Positions 10,189 to 20,627 of a stretch of DNA of 64,000 bases are shown one piece after another; the first letter of the stretch is position 1, and each line of letters opens with the position of its first letter. The position numbers and the translations under genes are program-made. The DNA comes from Citrus sinensis (lineage: Eukaryota > Streptophyta > Magnoliopsida > Sapindales > Rutaceae), in NCBI RefSeq assembly GCF_022201045.2, contig NC_068557.1:3968001-4032000 (forward strand), in the 5' to 3' direction. The notes beneath the pieces are model-generated. The model did not search any database, was not told the DNA's origin, and saw nothing but the letters and a program-made list of their open reading frames with translations.

Positions 10189-12527
10189 TGGATAATTTTT
10201 GGATACCTCTCCTGAAGTTTGGTCTTACTACACTTAGAGAAAATGTATGTATATATTGACATATAGCACCCCTGAACGTGTATAAGCGTTAAGGAGCCGT
10301 TTGGTAAATGAGGACAATTTTGTCATTGCAGAAACATATTATTTTTAAATCTTAAGAAAGCTGATTGACAGTGATTGGTTACATAAATCGAGTGCAAAAC
10401 AAATAATACCCATCTTCACTTTGCCATTTGGCTTTCGTCCAAAACAAATACTACCCACTCATTTTCAGCCAAACATGATAGAAACCGAAATTCGGTGATT
10501 GAAGAGCTTTGTAGGTGTGTTTTTCTGTCAAATCTTGAAATTTAATTATGGTTTCATTTTTTTCCTTGCACTTTGTTCAAAAGGCTGTGAGTTTAGTTGC
10601 GTTTTTGTTTCAGTTAATTGAGAAGAATGTTTAGGGTTCTGAAAAATTGAAGCAGTGATCGAAAATAAATTGATTTTTGACTTTATAATCAGTGGAAAAT
10701 GTTGAGTAAAATGCGAAAAAGATTTGATTTTTAAGGACATACGAAGGTGGATATCTGAGTCATGCTGAAATTTACTGAATCTGCTCTTCATATTTAAAAA
10801 AATCGAAACTTGTTGCTGAGAATGCAAACTTGTTCTTAAGATATATGACAAAAATTAGTTACAGAACTTGCAATAAACTGATACTTGGGTTTCTTGTTTT
10901 TAAATGTTATTTAAGGCTATTGAATATTTTGGGCAAAATTATATAAACCGAAAATTTACCTCTGAGTATCAATGCATGTTGATCTTTAGCTTTGGGAACT
11001 AAATTATGGCTTCAATAGAGTAGCATATACTAATGGTCTTCCATGTGTGTTGAAGTGGCAGAAGGAATATGTCATGAAAATATGTTTGTCTATATTCAAT
11101 TCATTTCTTTGGTTTTATACGATAATCTTCAAACAGAGAATTAGGATAAAAATTGATTTTGTGGGCCATTGGTTCTAGAAGAGCCTTGGCTGTAGACTGG
11201 ATATCATCCAGTGCTTATGATGATTTGAGCCTTTTAGATTTGTGTTATGTGCTTAATCTTGGAATTGGTATTAGCTATGCTGCTGTGGACCAATTCATAT
11301 GTCAAATATATATTCAAAAGGCCACAAGTTAATTTTCCAAAGGTGGTACTATTAGGCTTTACCTATAGCCGTGACGAAATTTTTCCCTCCTATGAGCTCG
11401 TCTTTTATTATAGGTTGTGACTAATTCTTTCTTCTTTCTTTTCCTTTTTCTTGGAATTTGTTCTTTTTACCAACCCAATAAATTTTGCAATTTTTTTTTT
11501 CAATTGCACTAGAATATAGTAGCACTTGGACAATTGACTTGGCAATGTTGCATTTAGTGACTTTAGTATACTTTGTGGCCTAATATTTGGTGTGAAAATG
11601 TGTCGATTTGACTTTGTTGTTTGTATCAGTGCTGGAATGTTGGTGGACAAGAAAGGCTGCAGACATAACGGGCAACTTATTATGGTGGCAATGTTATTGT
11701 GGTTATAGGCAGTACTGATAGAGCCAGGATTTCCATTATGAAGGACGAACTATTCAGGCTTCTTTGGCATGAGGACCTACAACACACTCTCTTGTACTTC
11801 TCTTTGCAAGTAAAACAAGATCTCAACGATGCCATGACCTCCGTTGAAATCACTAATGCCCTTTCTCTTCACAGCATCAAGAATCATGATTGGCACATTC
11901 AAGCCTGCAGCACACTTACTGGAGGTAGGGTGTTTGATGGTCTAGAGTGGATTAGCCAGCAAGTTACAGGAAAAGCTCCAAGTTGAAGAACCTGAAAAAT
12001 ATATGGAAGAGATGGTTCATCATCCACATTCAGGGATCTGAGGATGAGTATGAAGTTTATTTTCTGTACCATGTAAATCTATTAGAGGCATTCTTGATAA
12101 ATCTGCAAGTGTATTTGCAGATTGTTAGAAACCAACGATGATATATTGCTTTTTATTTTTTAAAACAATTAAAAATATTTGTCTTATTTAGGTGATTCAG
12201 CCACACTGCTACTGTAAATACATTTTTGTGGGTTATATTAGTATTTTTACCAATCAAATTTTGTCTCATCATGTGATCGTCTAATGTCAAATCAAACTAC
12301 TATAAGGGTATAATAGTCTTTTCACTACACTTATGCATCTGGCACCAAAAAGCAAGAGACTATTTGCCAACTCGCACTGGAAGAAAGGTATTATTATAAT
12401 TTCAATGACAAACCAAACGGCTCTTTAATGTTTATACACATCTAGGGGTACTATATGTCAATATACGCATACTTTCTCTCTAAGTGTTGTAAGGTCCTAC
12501 CTCTGGGGAAGTATCCAAACATGACCC
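10189..12527. mobile_element. Pack-MULE-like Mutator element carrying an ARL5-like gene piece
   Basis: The two ends are inverted repeats of about 115 bp (10190-10306 and 12412-12527). Both read GGATAC..., then CACTTAGAGA, then TATTGACATATAG, then GAGCCGTTTGG going inwards. TATTTTTTC flanks both sides (10180-10188, 12528-12536), a 9-bp duplication typical of Mutator. The flanks rejoin into the BAHD upstream module seen uninterrupted at 46460-46500 and 57040-57090, which supports the insertion. There is no transposase, so it is non-autonomous. The interior contains a piece of a cellular small-GTPase gene. Confidence 0.8.
11630..11986 (+). pseudogene. captured ARF-like GTPase (ARL5-type) 3' portion
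   Basis: After an acceptor-like T-rich tract ending in CAG at 11627-11629, the frame reads WNVGGQERLQT (the switch II WDxGGQ motif), then a TAA stop at about 11669. It continues as STDRARISIMKDELFRL, KQDLNDAMTSVEI, NHDWHIQACSTLTG and ends in GKAPS plus TGA. The family match is to ARF-like GTPases, closest in my recognition to plant ARL5/ARLB1, which cycle on Golgi membranes. It is broken: stop codon in switch II, NKQD guanine-specificity motif changed to VKQD, and no P-loop exon seen. The open part from 11699 gives 95 aa. It lies inside Mutator TIRs, so capture at the DNA level is inferred. Confidence 0.75.
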
Positions 12528-12536
12528 TATTTTTTC

Positions 12537-12937
12537 ACGATGATGTCTTCTTTCGTTTGCGCCATAAATGTTTACAAGTGGGGCTGGTCACAAGCATTAT
12601 TGTACTATGTTTAATTACAGCCACCCAAATGCATCGCAATCATGTATTTTTTTAATTATGAAGGACCACGTGTTTCTCAAATAATAAATGCAGACATGGA
12701 GGTGGGGATAAGAGGCCTGGTTTTGGAACAGGAAAAAGAGCAGGACACGTGCAGAAGACATTTTATATGGTCTGAGGACTGAGGAGATGGCTTGGGCCTC
12801 GCTTGCCAGACATGAAAGCCATACTTTTGGAAGTATATAATTGATGTGCACGTGAATTTAGTACAGTAAGTTGTCCTCATGTCCCCAACATTTATATTCT
12901 GTCTCCGTTTAACATCTCGACGTGCATCTGACAGTTC
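12537..12937. other. BAHD upstream module, continued
   Basis: Continues the module interrupted by the Pack-MULE. It includes the GATGTCTTCTTTCG and AAGCATTATTGTACTATGTTTAAT stretches repeated at 26967, 46490, 57080 and 59510. The two short ORFs here are not conserved between the module copies and are not called as genes. Confidence 0.5.
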
Positions 12938-12945
12938 ATATTTAT

Positions 12946-13419
12946 TAGGGGTGGGTATTTTATCCGACCCGACCCGATCCGATAAATTTTGGGTTCGGGT
13001 CGGATCGGGTTGGGATCAAAACCCGATCAGTTTAAAATTTACAAACCCGATCGGGTTGTGATCGGTTCGGGTCAAACTCGACCCGATCCGAATACCCGAT
13101 CGGGTTCTTAAAAAAAAAAAAAACGTACTGACCCGAATTGACATGATTTCAACCGACCCGAACTGACCCGAATTGATCCGAACTGACCCTATTTCAACCG
13201 ACCCGAACTGACCCGAATTGACCCGAACTCAATTCTACCCATTTTAAATCCAACCCGAACATAACCCGAATTAATGACCCGACCCGAACCGACCCGAATA
13301 TAGTTCGGGTCGGTTCGGGTCGGGTCATTAATTTGGGTTATATTCGGATTGTTCCTTGTCTAACCCGAACAACCCGAAACCCGATCGGGTTGACCCGAAC
13401 CCGATTTTACCCACCCCTA
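12946..13419. mobile_element. hAT-type MITE built of ACCCGA repeats
   Basis: Terminal inverted repeats TAGGGGTGGGTA / TACCCACCCCTA are flanked by an 8-bp duplication ATATTTAT (12938-12945, 13420-13427), as expected for hAT. The 474-bp interior is almost wholly made of ACCCGAAYTG-like decamers and their inverted complements (GGTTCGGGT), so it can fold into a long hairpin. No coding capacity. Confidence 0.85.
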
Positions 13420-13427
13420 ATATTTAT

Positions 13428-13696
13428 ACTCAATAATTTCTTTCTTTCTACTTTTTTGCGGCCAGTTAGCCAGTGATGATTCAGGGCCATAAGGCAGATA
13501 GGAGGGCAACCGAAACGGCTATTCCTAATGTCGTTTTTACCGGTCACTTGCAAAATGTTTCTCTCATAAAATGTAGGCAACAAGAACAAGAAGGCTCCAA
13601 TTTGGAGCTCATCAGACAACTCCAAAGTCGCATTTTAAGTGATTTTCTCCACGATTTATTTATTTATTTATTTTAGGAGGCTCCTATCTCCTTTTC
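13428..13696. other. short non-coding spacer between two MITEs
   Basis: Nothing recognised. A (TTTA)n run sits near 13656-13674. The two small overlapping ORFs have no recognisable product. Confidence 0.4.
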
Positions 13697-13705
13697 GATT
13701 TTTTT

Positions 13706-14564
13706 GGAAAATTTACCAAACTAACCATAATATTTTAGAAAATTATAAAATTAACCACACAAGGTTTTTTATATCAAAACTAATCAAACAACAAACTTTT
13801 GGACCACAATATCCCTGTCAATCTCACCCAAAGCTCACCAAAATCTCTAACTCACCCACACTTCTCACAAAACCTGGAAGCACCATAGAGAGCCAAATCG
13901 GAGACCATCATCGACAGCAATCTCATCGAAATCTCGTTCAACAACACCAATTCCACTAAAATCACATCTAATAGCAATCAAAATCTCCAAGATCAACAGT
14001 TGAAGTTTAAAAATCCTAGGTTAGCAATTTCAAACACATCATTTATATTGTTCTTGTGTTGTGTTGTGGTTGTGTGTTGTTCTGATGGTGTTGGTGGTGG
14101 TGGTGTATTGTCGGATTGTGTTGGCGGTAATATGTTGCAATGGGTGCTGACCAATTCGTGAAAATTCAAAATTTTTGTGCGATAGGTGCCCGTCGCACCA
14201 AATTTTGTGCGACTACTTATTTGTCGCACAAAAAAACAGATTACACAATCTGAAATTTTGTGCGACAAGTTCCCATCGCACCAGCTGTCACACAAAAAAT
14301 CATATTACACAATTTGAAATTTTGTGTGACAGGTTTCCATCGCACCAAATTTTGTGCGAAAACTTATCTGTCGCACAAAAAATCATATTACACAAAATTT
14401 AGGCTATTGTGGTCCAAAATTTAGGTTTTGGTGAGCTTTGGGTGGGATTGACAGGGGTAATGTGGTCCAAAAGTTTATTGTTTGGCTAGTTTTGATATAA
14501 AAAAAACTTGTGTGGTTAGTTTTGTAATTTCTTAAAGTATTATGACTAATTTGATAAATTTCCC
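13706..14564. mobile_element. Mutator-type MITE with long terminal inverted repeats
   Basis: Terminal inverted repeats of roughly 140 bp match between the left end (GGAAAATTTACCAAACTAACC...) and the reverse of the right end (GGGAAATTTATCAAATTAGTC...), reaching inwards to ACCACAAT/CCCTGTCAATC/CAAAGCTCACCAAAA. It is flanked by GATTTTTTT (13697-13705 and 14565-14573), a 9-bp duplication. Between about 14160 and 14395 the interior carries repeated AATTTTGTGCGAC/GTCGCACAAAA motifs in both orientations. No transposase. Confidence 0.75.
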
Positions 14565-14573
14565 GATTTTTTT

Positions 14574-15301
14574 ACACCTACATTTATCTACAGGTAGATG
14601 CTTAGGGAAACGTATAATATTAGGTCCTCTGCAGTCCCATCCACGTGATACATGCATTCAAATTCTCTTATAATCTGATTTTTTTTCTGAGATTTTTTTT
14701 GAGGTAATTTAAAGTGAGACTCATTTGAGTTCTTTCTCTGCACATTTTATAACCTCTTTTTTCTTCCCCAGCTTCTTCAAAACCTTTAAAAGATTAATTA
14801 GTTAATTTGGTAAAGAAGAATTCACCAAATTAATTTTTTTTTTAAAATAAGAGCTAGTTATTTTAACTTTTTTGAGCAATGAAACACGCAACACAAGACA
14901 TGTACAAACTACAACACCAATGGCCCCTCATTCATTGTTGTTATATATGATCAACAGAAGTTTGCAACAAGCAAGTGGCCGTGCGTACTGCCTTCACGAA
15001 ACAAATATTGAAGCATTGGGACTTATTTTAGTTTCAATATTATTGTTAAGTCTTCATTTATTAGTTTAATCTTTTTGGTTAAATAATTTTTCTAATATAA
15101 TATTGTGAGCATCGGATACTTGAACAAAAATTGTGAGATCGCGCACTCTAAGATTGTTCACACGTACAAAAATTAAATACGAAAATCAGTTTGAGCCTTC
15201 ATAAGATTCTTTTACCTTTCCACAAAATAAGAAATATGATAAATTTCTCTCCAAATTGTTAGTGGGAGCAGAATTCTAAATTATGATTAGACACCTCTGA
15301 A
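14574..15301. other. BAHD upstream module segment
   Basis: Non-coding. The part around 14590-14700 (GATGCTTAGGGAAA, TGCATTCAAATYCTCTTATAATCT) recurs at 57300-57370. The part from 15115 (AAATTAAATACGAAAATCAGTTTGAGCC, AAGATTCTTTTACCTT) recurs at 39370-39426 and 46195-46270. The Tat retrotransposon has inserted into this module at 15302-15306. The small ORF at 14872-15069 is not conserved. Confidence 0.6.
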
Positions 15302-15306
15302 TTATA

Positions 15307-16103
15307 TGTTGATGCGAGATTCCGGTTCTCCTCGTTCTACGATCAGGATCTCTGCTCGATCAACTTCGTCACGATCAGGAGGTCTCCTCGCCAGGCTTCT
15401 TCCCCGGAGGTCCCTGCGTACACAGATAAGTCAGAGTACGCCGGTTGTTTTCCCGGCGCAAACCCTCCGACGCTCAAGTCAGATATGAAGGTTCGGGAAA
15501 AGCTTGCCACAGGTCTTATGGCGTTTCTTGTGGTTTTCTCCCCTTTTCTCAAGAATGCCAACCCTTTTACCTTCGTTGGCTACCTTTTTATAGGCTTCCT
15601 CTGAATCTCAGTCTTCCGCTCTTTTCGAGACGGTATGGGACTCCAACTGCTGCGTTATGGGCAAAACATGGGATCTAGCGTGTTACGCCACGGTTCAGGG
15701 GAAAGCGTGGCTGCCACGGCTCTGTGAGACCTTGCGTGTTACGCCACGGTTCTGGGGAAAGTGTGGCTGTCATGGCTCCGTGAGATCTTGCGTGTTACGT
15801 CGCGGTTCTGGGGAAAGCGTGGCTGTTGTGCCTAGATTCTCGTGCTGGAGAGCACGTCTTGCCAACTGCCGTCGACCGGGTCTCCTCGCCTCTCGATCTC
15901 TAGCCGGAATGGCCTCATGCCTTTTATAGGAATTGGCCTCGCGGACGACAACATCGTGGGCGAGCAGGATGTTTCTGCTCCTGTTCTTCCACGTGCCAGG
16001 CTTTAACGGAAAACACCGGTTCGCAGAACTCCGCCATCAGATGTCTGCTCGTCATTCCTGGTCCCTTCGACGCATTTGTCCCAAACAGTATCCCTCCCAA
16101 ACA
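15307..16103 (-). repeat. 3' LTR of the Tat element
   Basis: Read on the minus strand it begins TGTTTGGGAGGG and ends CATCAACA. It contains three tandem 56-bp units starting at 15678, 15734 and 15790 (each GCGTGTTACGYCRCGGTTCW). The small ORFs inside are chance and recur in the other LTR. Confidence 0.95.
15678..15845. repeat. 56-bp tandem repeat in LTR, three units
   Basis: Units start every 56 bp with GCGTGTTACG and contain GGGGAAAGYGTGGCTG. The identical array is in the other LTR at 26362-26529. It lies upstream of the CTATAAAAAGG box in element orientation, so it could be U3 enhancer-like repeats, as inference. Confidence 0.8.
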
Positions 16104-16117
16104 CCGGTCCCCCAGTT
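16104..16117 (-). other. polypurine tract of the Tat element
   Basis: Minus-strand AACTGGGGGACCGG lies directly against the start of the 3' LTR, the expected place for the plus-strand primer. It is purine-rich but not perfect. Confidence 0.55.
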
Positions 16118-16561
16118 TCTGGTGTTGGGTAATGTAGTGGACCAGCAGTAGAAACTCGATAGTACTCGCTCGCGTGGGTTTGGAAAAGGCTGCCAGGAGT
16201 CATGTCGCATTTAATTGCGGACGAGGTGACGTGGCAGAAATCCCCCCCTCCATTTGAATTTCAAACCGACGGTTACGGGATTCTCGGAATATGCGTCATT
16301 AAATGCTGGCAGCCCAAGAGTTTGCTTCTCAGTAAGGAAACCCAAAATCTTCAAACACGAACTCGTCATTTTCTCCATTCTTGTCTCTCCGGCGAATGAA
16401 CCTCGGCGCCAAAGCTGTCATCCCTGTCTCTCTCTGACCGAGTCCCTGCTTCAGGTATTTCTTCTATTTTTTTCGATATTGGTTAGTTGTAGGTAATTTC
16501 CTTTCTCTCTGCTTTGCTTGAGGTTGTAGTTGGCGGTGGTGTTTTGGTTAGAACTTAGGAT
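16118..16561 (+). promoter_or_regulatory. region upstream of the antisense ORF
   Basis: 444 bp between the polypurine tract and the antisense ORF start. It includes a GTGACGTGGC box at about 16226-16235 (ACGT core, bZIP-type) and pyrimidine-rich stretches that could be a 5' leader. A promoter for the antisense gene, here or in the adjoining LTR, is inferred, not shown. Confidence 0.4.
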
Positions 16562-18613
16562 ATGTCGAAGGGTAAGGAGAAGGTCGTTGAGGTTGGTGAC
16601 GACGAACTAGGTTTTTTGCCTAGTCTGCCCGCTGATTTTGCTTTTGATCCCGGGGTCCCCTTAGAGCCCATTAGGTCTAGTGTTGGTACTAGCGCTAGGA
16701 GGATGTCTCCCCAAACAACCTCCTCGAGCGACAGTAGCGATGAAGAAGGATCTTCTGGATCGGAGAACACCTTGAGTGAGGGTCAAGGGGATGATTCTAG
16801 TGAGGCGTCCCCATCAGGAGCATCACGACCAGAAGAACGGGGTACAGTAGGGGGTAGAGCTTTGTCGCGTGATTATGCCATTGATTACATGTCGTGTACG
16901 ACCACGTTTGACGAGCTCAATGACCTCCGACTTAGGTATAGTATTCCTGGTGAGATACCTCTTAAGATCCCAGGAAAGAAGGATACACCTAGCCGGCCTC
17001 CCAGGGGATACGTTACCCTGTATCTGGAGAGCTTTAAGTATGGGCTGAGGTGTCCCTTGCAGCCTTACTTTGCCCGGATACTTAACGGGCTAAATCTGGC
17101 TCCTGGTCAGCTGAACCCCAACGGGTGGAGAGTGCTCTCTGGTCTGTTCATATTGTGGGACAGATGTTGCCAAAGCGAGCCCACGGTTGATGAGGTGAAG
17201 CACCTGTACCAGCTGAAGAGCAGCCCTAAAGATGCCGGCTGGTACTACTTCCAATCTGGTACCAAGAGCAGGAAACCCATAACTGATCTTCCAACTGGTG
17301 GTGGTGGGACTTGGAAGAGGAAATTCTTTTTTGCTGGGGGTCCCTGGGGTCAAGTTGCACAAATAGACGGGAAGGATTGTCGCGTCCCACCCCGTTTCAC
17401 GGTCCCAGGTTGCCTGCTCGCTTTAGATGTCTTGTATCCATAATTGTTCCTGCTGTATTGGTTTGTCTCTAACCAAGTGTCTGTTTGTGCTGTAGTTTCC
17501 TGGGGTGTTCACTTCCCGCTCCGACCTGGTCAGCTTAAACGGGTCGAGGCTGTATTGGCCAATTCCTGCTCGAGCCGAGAACTGCTATCTACATACAACT
17601 TCCTCGAGTCTCGGTTGATACTTCCTGGCCATAAGATGGAGGACGCAGTGATTGGAGCTCTGACCAGGAAACGCTCTCGGCCTCCAACAACCGATAGGGA
17701 CCAGGACAAAGATGCTCCCGCTGCGAAGCGAAAGAGCATCGTGCAGCAGGTTCCTCCCTTGCAGGCTCTCCCTCCTGCCTCTGCTAAAGTCGGGGAATCC
17801 AGTAGAGCAGCCACTGATCCTGCTTCCTCTTCTCCACCTGTTGTGCCTCGGTCTCGCTTACCCGACAGCCGACCAGAACACTTGGTTCCCTATCTCAATG
17901 AGTTGTCTAAACTCGTGAGCAAGAAGGACCTGGAGGGCTTTGACGGTTGTACCCTGGGCGAGCTGGTGGGAGCCATGCAGTATAGTGCTTTCCATCTCAG
18001 CTGCATGGCCACCTACTATAAGGCCAAGGTTGGCCGTTATGACAGGAAGATGAAGGAGGACATTCAATCGGTGACGACCAGAGCTGACGTTGCCGAGAAA
18101 AAAGCGGGGGAGCTAAACGTTGAGAACCTCAAGCTGATAGAGCAAGAGTCCCTTGCTCAAGCAAAAGCCATTACCCTCGAGGAGGAGCTGACCAAGGTTA
18201 AGGAGGATCTCCAAGGGCAGAGGGCTATGTATGAGGCTCAGCTCGAATCTCTCCGCGATTCCCACCGAGCTCATGTAGAGAACTTGGAGAGGGAGGCCGA
18301 CAACCAGTACGACCAGGGACTTCGGCATTCCTATCGTTGTATCATGGCCGTCCTCGGGAAGCAACACCCTGATCTGAAGATGGATGACCTTGCAGCTGGT
18401 GTTGCTCAACATATGGACGAGGAGGCGGCCAAGGAAGATGCCGAAGGGGTAGAGCCGATCGTGATTGAGGAGGGAGACTCTCCTCCTCGTGCAGTCCCTA
18501 CTGATGTTGGCGAGGTGAGCGCCCCTCTGGATGCGACTGGTGATACTCCTCCTGCACCTGAGGAGGTTCAGCCAACCGACGCTGCTGGGCTTACTGATCC
18601 ACGACCTTCCTGA
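16562..18613 (+). CDS. antisense extra ORF of the Tat element, spliced
   Basis: It runs opposite to gag-pol. Exon 1 is 16562-17408 and exon 2 is 17496-18613. An 87-bp intron (CCCAG|GTTGCC to CTGTAG|TTTCC, phase 1) removes the TAA at 17441-17443 and gives 654 aa. This matches the antisense ORFs described in Tat-lineage elements, whose products carry the Pfam Transposase_28 (putative gypsy-type transposon) region and have no proven role. Visible parts: acidic Ser-rich N-terminus (about 50-95), the conserved region with RYSIPGEIPLKIP and LNPNGWRVLSGLFILW (about 125-215), WKRKFFFAGG (about 250), a KRKR-like basic stretch, and a long coiled coil (about 480-560, ADVAEKKAGELNVENLKL). It is fully open while pol is broken. 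Intron boundaries are predicted from reading frame only. Confidence 0.8.
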
Positions 18614-18808
18614 TATGTTTCTTGTATTGTAATGAACAATGTTTGTGAAGATTATCTGCTTTGTTAATTATTAATAAATTAGTAGAAATGTTTTTGATTA
18701 CTCTCTTGTGTGGTAATTACGAGAGCCTGCTCGTCCTCGTCTGGTCGAGCTGGCTATGGCTTAGTATATGGTTTCGCCACCTGCCTTAGGAAATTTTCCG
18801 ATGTTCGG
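18614..18808. other. 3' end region of the antisense ORF
   Basis: Contains an AATAAA-like TTAATAAATTAG at about 18667, suitable as a poly(A) signal for the antisense transcript, then unique sequence leading into the tandem array. Confidence 0.45.
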
Positions 18809-20490
18809 GATTCTGCTCGCCTTTACGCGGTCGAGCAGATCCCGCCATGCTTGGCTTCTGTCTCGCCATAAGACAGGCTCTGAGACTTGGCGAGCCTTTG
18901 CATGCCTTAGGATTTTCTTCAAACGATTTGGATTCTGTTGCCTTCTCGTGGCCGAGCAGATCCTGGCATGCTTGGCTTCTGTCTCGCCGTAAGACAGGTT
19001 CTGAGACTTGGCGAGCCTTTGCATGTCTCAGGATTTTCTTCAAACGATTTGGATTCTGCTGCCTTCTCGTGGCCGAGCAGATCCTGGCATGCTTGGCTTC
19101 TGTCTCGCCATAAGACAGGCTCTGAGACTTGGCGAGCCTTTGCATGCCTCAGGATTTTCTTCAAACGATTAGGATTCTGCTGCCTTCTCGTGGCCGAGCA
19201 GATCCTGGCATGCTTGGCTTCTGTCTCGCCATAAGACAGGCTCTGAGACTTGGTGAGCCTTTGCATGCCTCAGGATTTTCTTCAAACGATTAGGATTCTG
19301 CTGCCTTCTCGTGGCCGAGCAGATCCTGGCATGCTTGGCTTCTGTCTCGCCATAAGACAGGCTCTGAGACTTGGTGAGCCTTTGCATGCCTCAGGATTTT
19401 CTTCAAACGATTTGGATTCTGCTGCCTTCTCGTGGCCGAGCAGATCCTGGCATGCTTGGCTTCTGTCTCGCCATAAGACAGGCTCTGAGACTTGGCGAGC
19501 CTTTGCATGCCTCAGGATTTTCTTCAAACGATTTGGATCCTGCTGCCTTCTCGTGGCCGAGCAGATCCTGGCATGCTTGGCTTCTGTCTCGCCATAAGAC
19601 AGGCTCTGAGACTTGGTGAGCCTTTGCATGCCTCAGGATTTTCTTCAAACGATTAGGATTCTGCTGCCTTCTCGTGGCCGAGCAGATCCTGGCATGCTTG
19701 GCTTCTGTCTCGCCATAAGACAGGCTCTGAGACTTGGTGAGCCTTTGCATGCCTCAGGATTTTCTTCAAACGATTAGGATTCTGCTGCCTTCTCGTGGCC
19801 GAGCAGATCCTGGCATGCTTGGCTTCTGTCTCGCCATAAGACAGGCTCTGAGACTTGGTGAGCCTTTGCATGCCTCAGGATTTTCTTCAAACGATTTGGA
19901 TCCTGCTGCCTTCTCGTGGCCGAGCAGATCCTGGCATGCTTGGCTTCTGTCTCGCCATAAGACAGGCTCTGAGACTTGGTGAGCCTTTGCATGCCTCTGG
20001 ATTTTCTTCAAACGATTTGGATCCTGCTGCCTTCTCGTGGCCGAGCAGATCCTGGCATGCTTGGCTTCTGTCTCGCCATAAGACAGGCTCTGAGACTTGG
20101 TGAGCCTTTGCATGCCTCAGGATTTTCTTCAAACGATTAGGATTCTGCTGCCTTCTCGTGGCCGAGCAGATCCTGGCATGCTTGGCTTCTGTCTCGCCAT
20201 AAGACAGGCTCTGAGACTTGGTGAGCCTTTGCATGCCTCAGGATTTTCTTCAAACGATTTGGATCCTGCTGCCTTCTCGTGGCCGAGCAGATCCTGGCAT
20301 GCTTGGCTTCTGTCTCGCCATAAGACAGGCTCTGAGACTTGGTGAGCCTTTGCATGCCTCAGGATTTTCTTCAAACGATTAGGATTCTGCTGCCTTCTCG
20401 TGGCCGAGCAGATCCTGGCATGCTTGGCTTCTGTCTCGCCATAAGACAGGCTCTGAGACTTGGTGAGCCTTTGCATGCCTCAGGACTTTT
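18809..20490. repeat. 121-bp tandem array, 14 units
   Basis: Units start at 18809, 18931 and then every 121 bp to 20383. Each contains GATTYTGCTGCCTTCTCGTG, CATGCTTGGCTTCTGTCTCG, AAGACAGGCTCTGAGACTTG and GGATTTTCTTCAAACGATTW. The first unit is most diverged (122 bp). Later units fall into TTTGGATCC and TTAGGATTC variants that recur in mixed order. The array separates the 3' ends of pol and the antisense ORF, a place where Tat elements are known to carry hypervariable tandem repeats. All ORFs across it are artefacts. Confidence 0.95.
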
Positions 20491-20627
20491 TTCGGTTTCA
20501 AGCGAATAAAATTCGTCGACGTTACATTAATGGCAGGATTTGACTTACATGAAATTGTTCGGACATAAAACATAAAAATAAAAGATAGACAGCATGAGCA
20601 GAAATTACTTTAAAATGTGAGCAAGTC

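Noticed and set aside
12455..12655. Hydrophobic ORF as a conserved small membrane protein
   Set aside because: The homologous stretch in the other module copies (46500, 57110, 59500) does not keep the frame.
15657..15929. 90-aa ORF repeated at 26341-26613
   Set aside because: Exact LTR duplicate spanning the 56-bp repeats; no evidence of selection.
18809..20490. CRISPR-like array
   Set aside because: Repeats are contiguous 121-bp units with no unique spacers, inside a plant retrotransposon.
18768..20573. Many ORFs of 72-115 aa on both strands of the 121-bp array
   Set aside because: They are the same frame read through tandem repeats. 121 is not a multiple of 3, so the frames rotate; no start context or domain.
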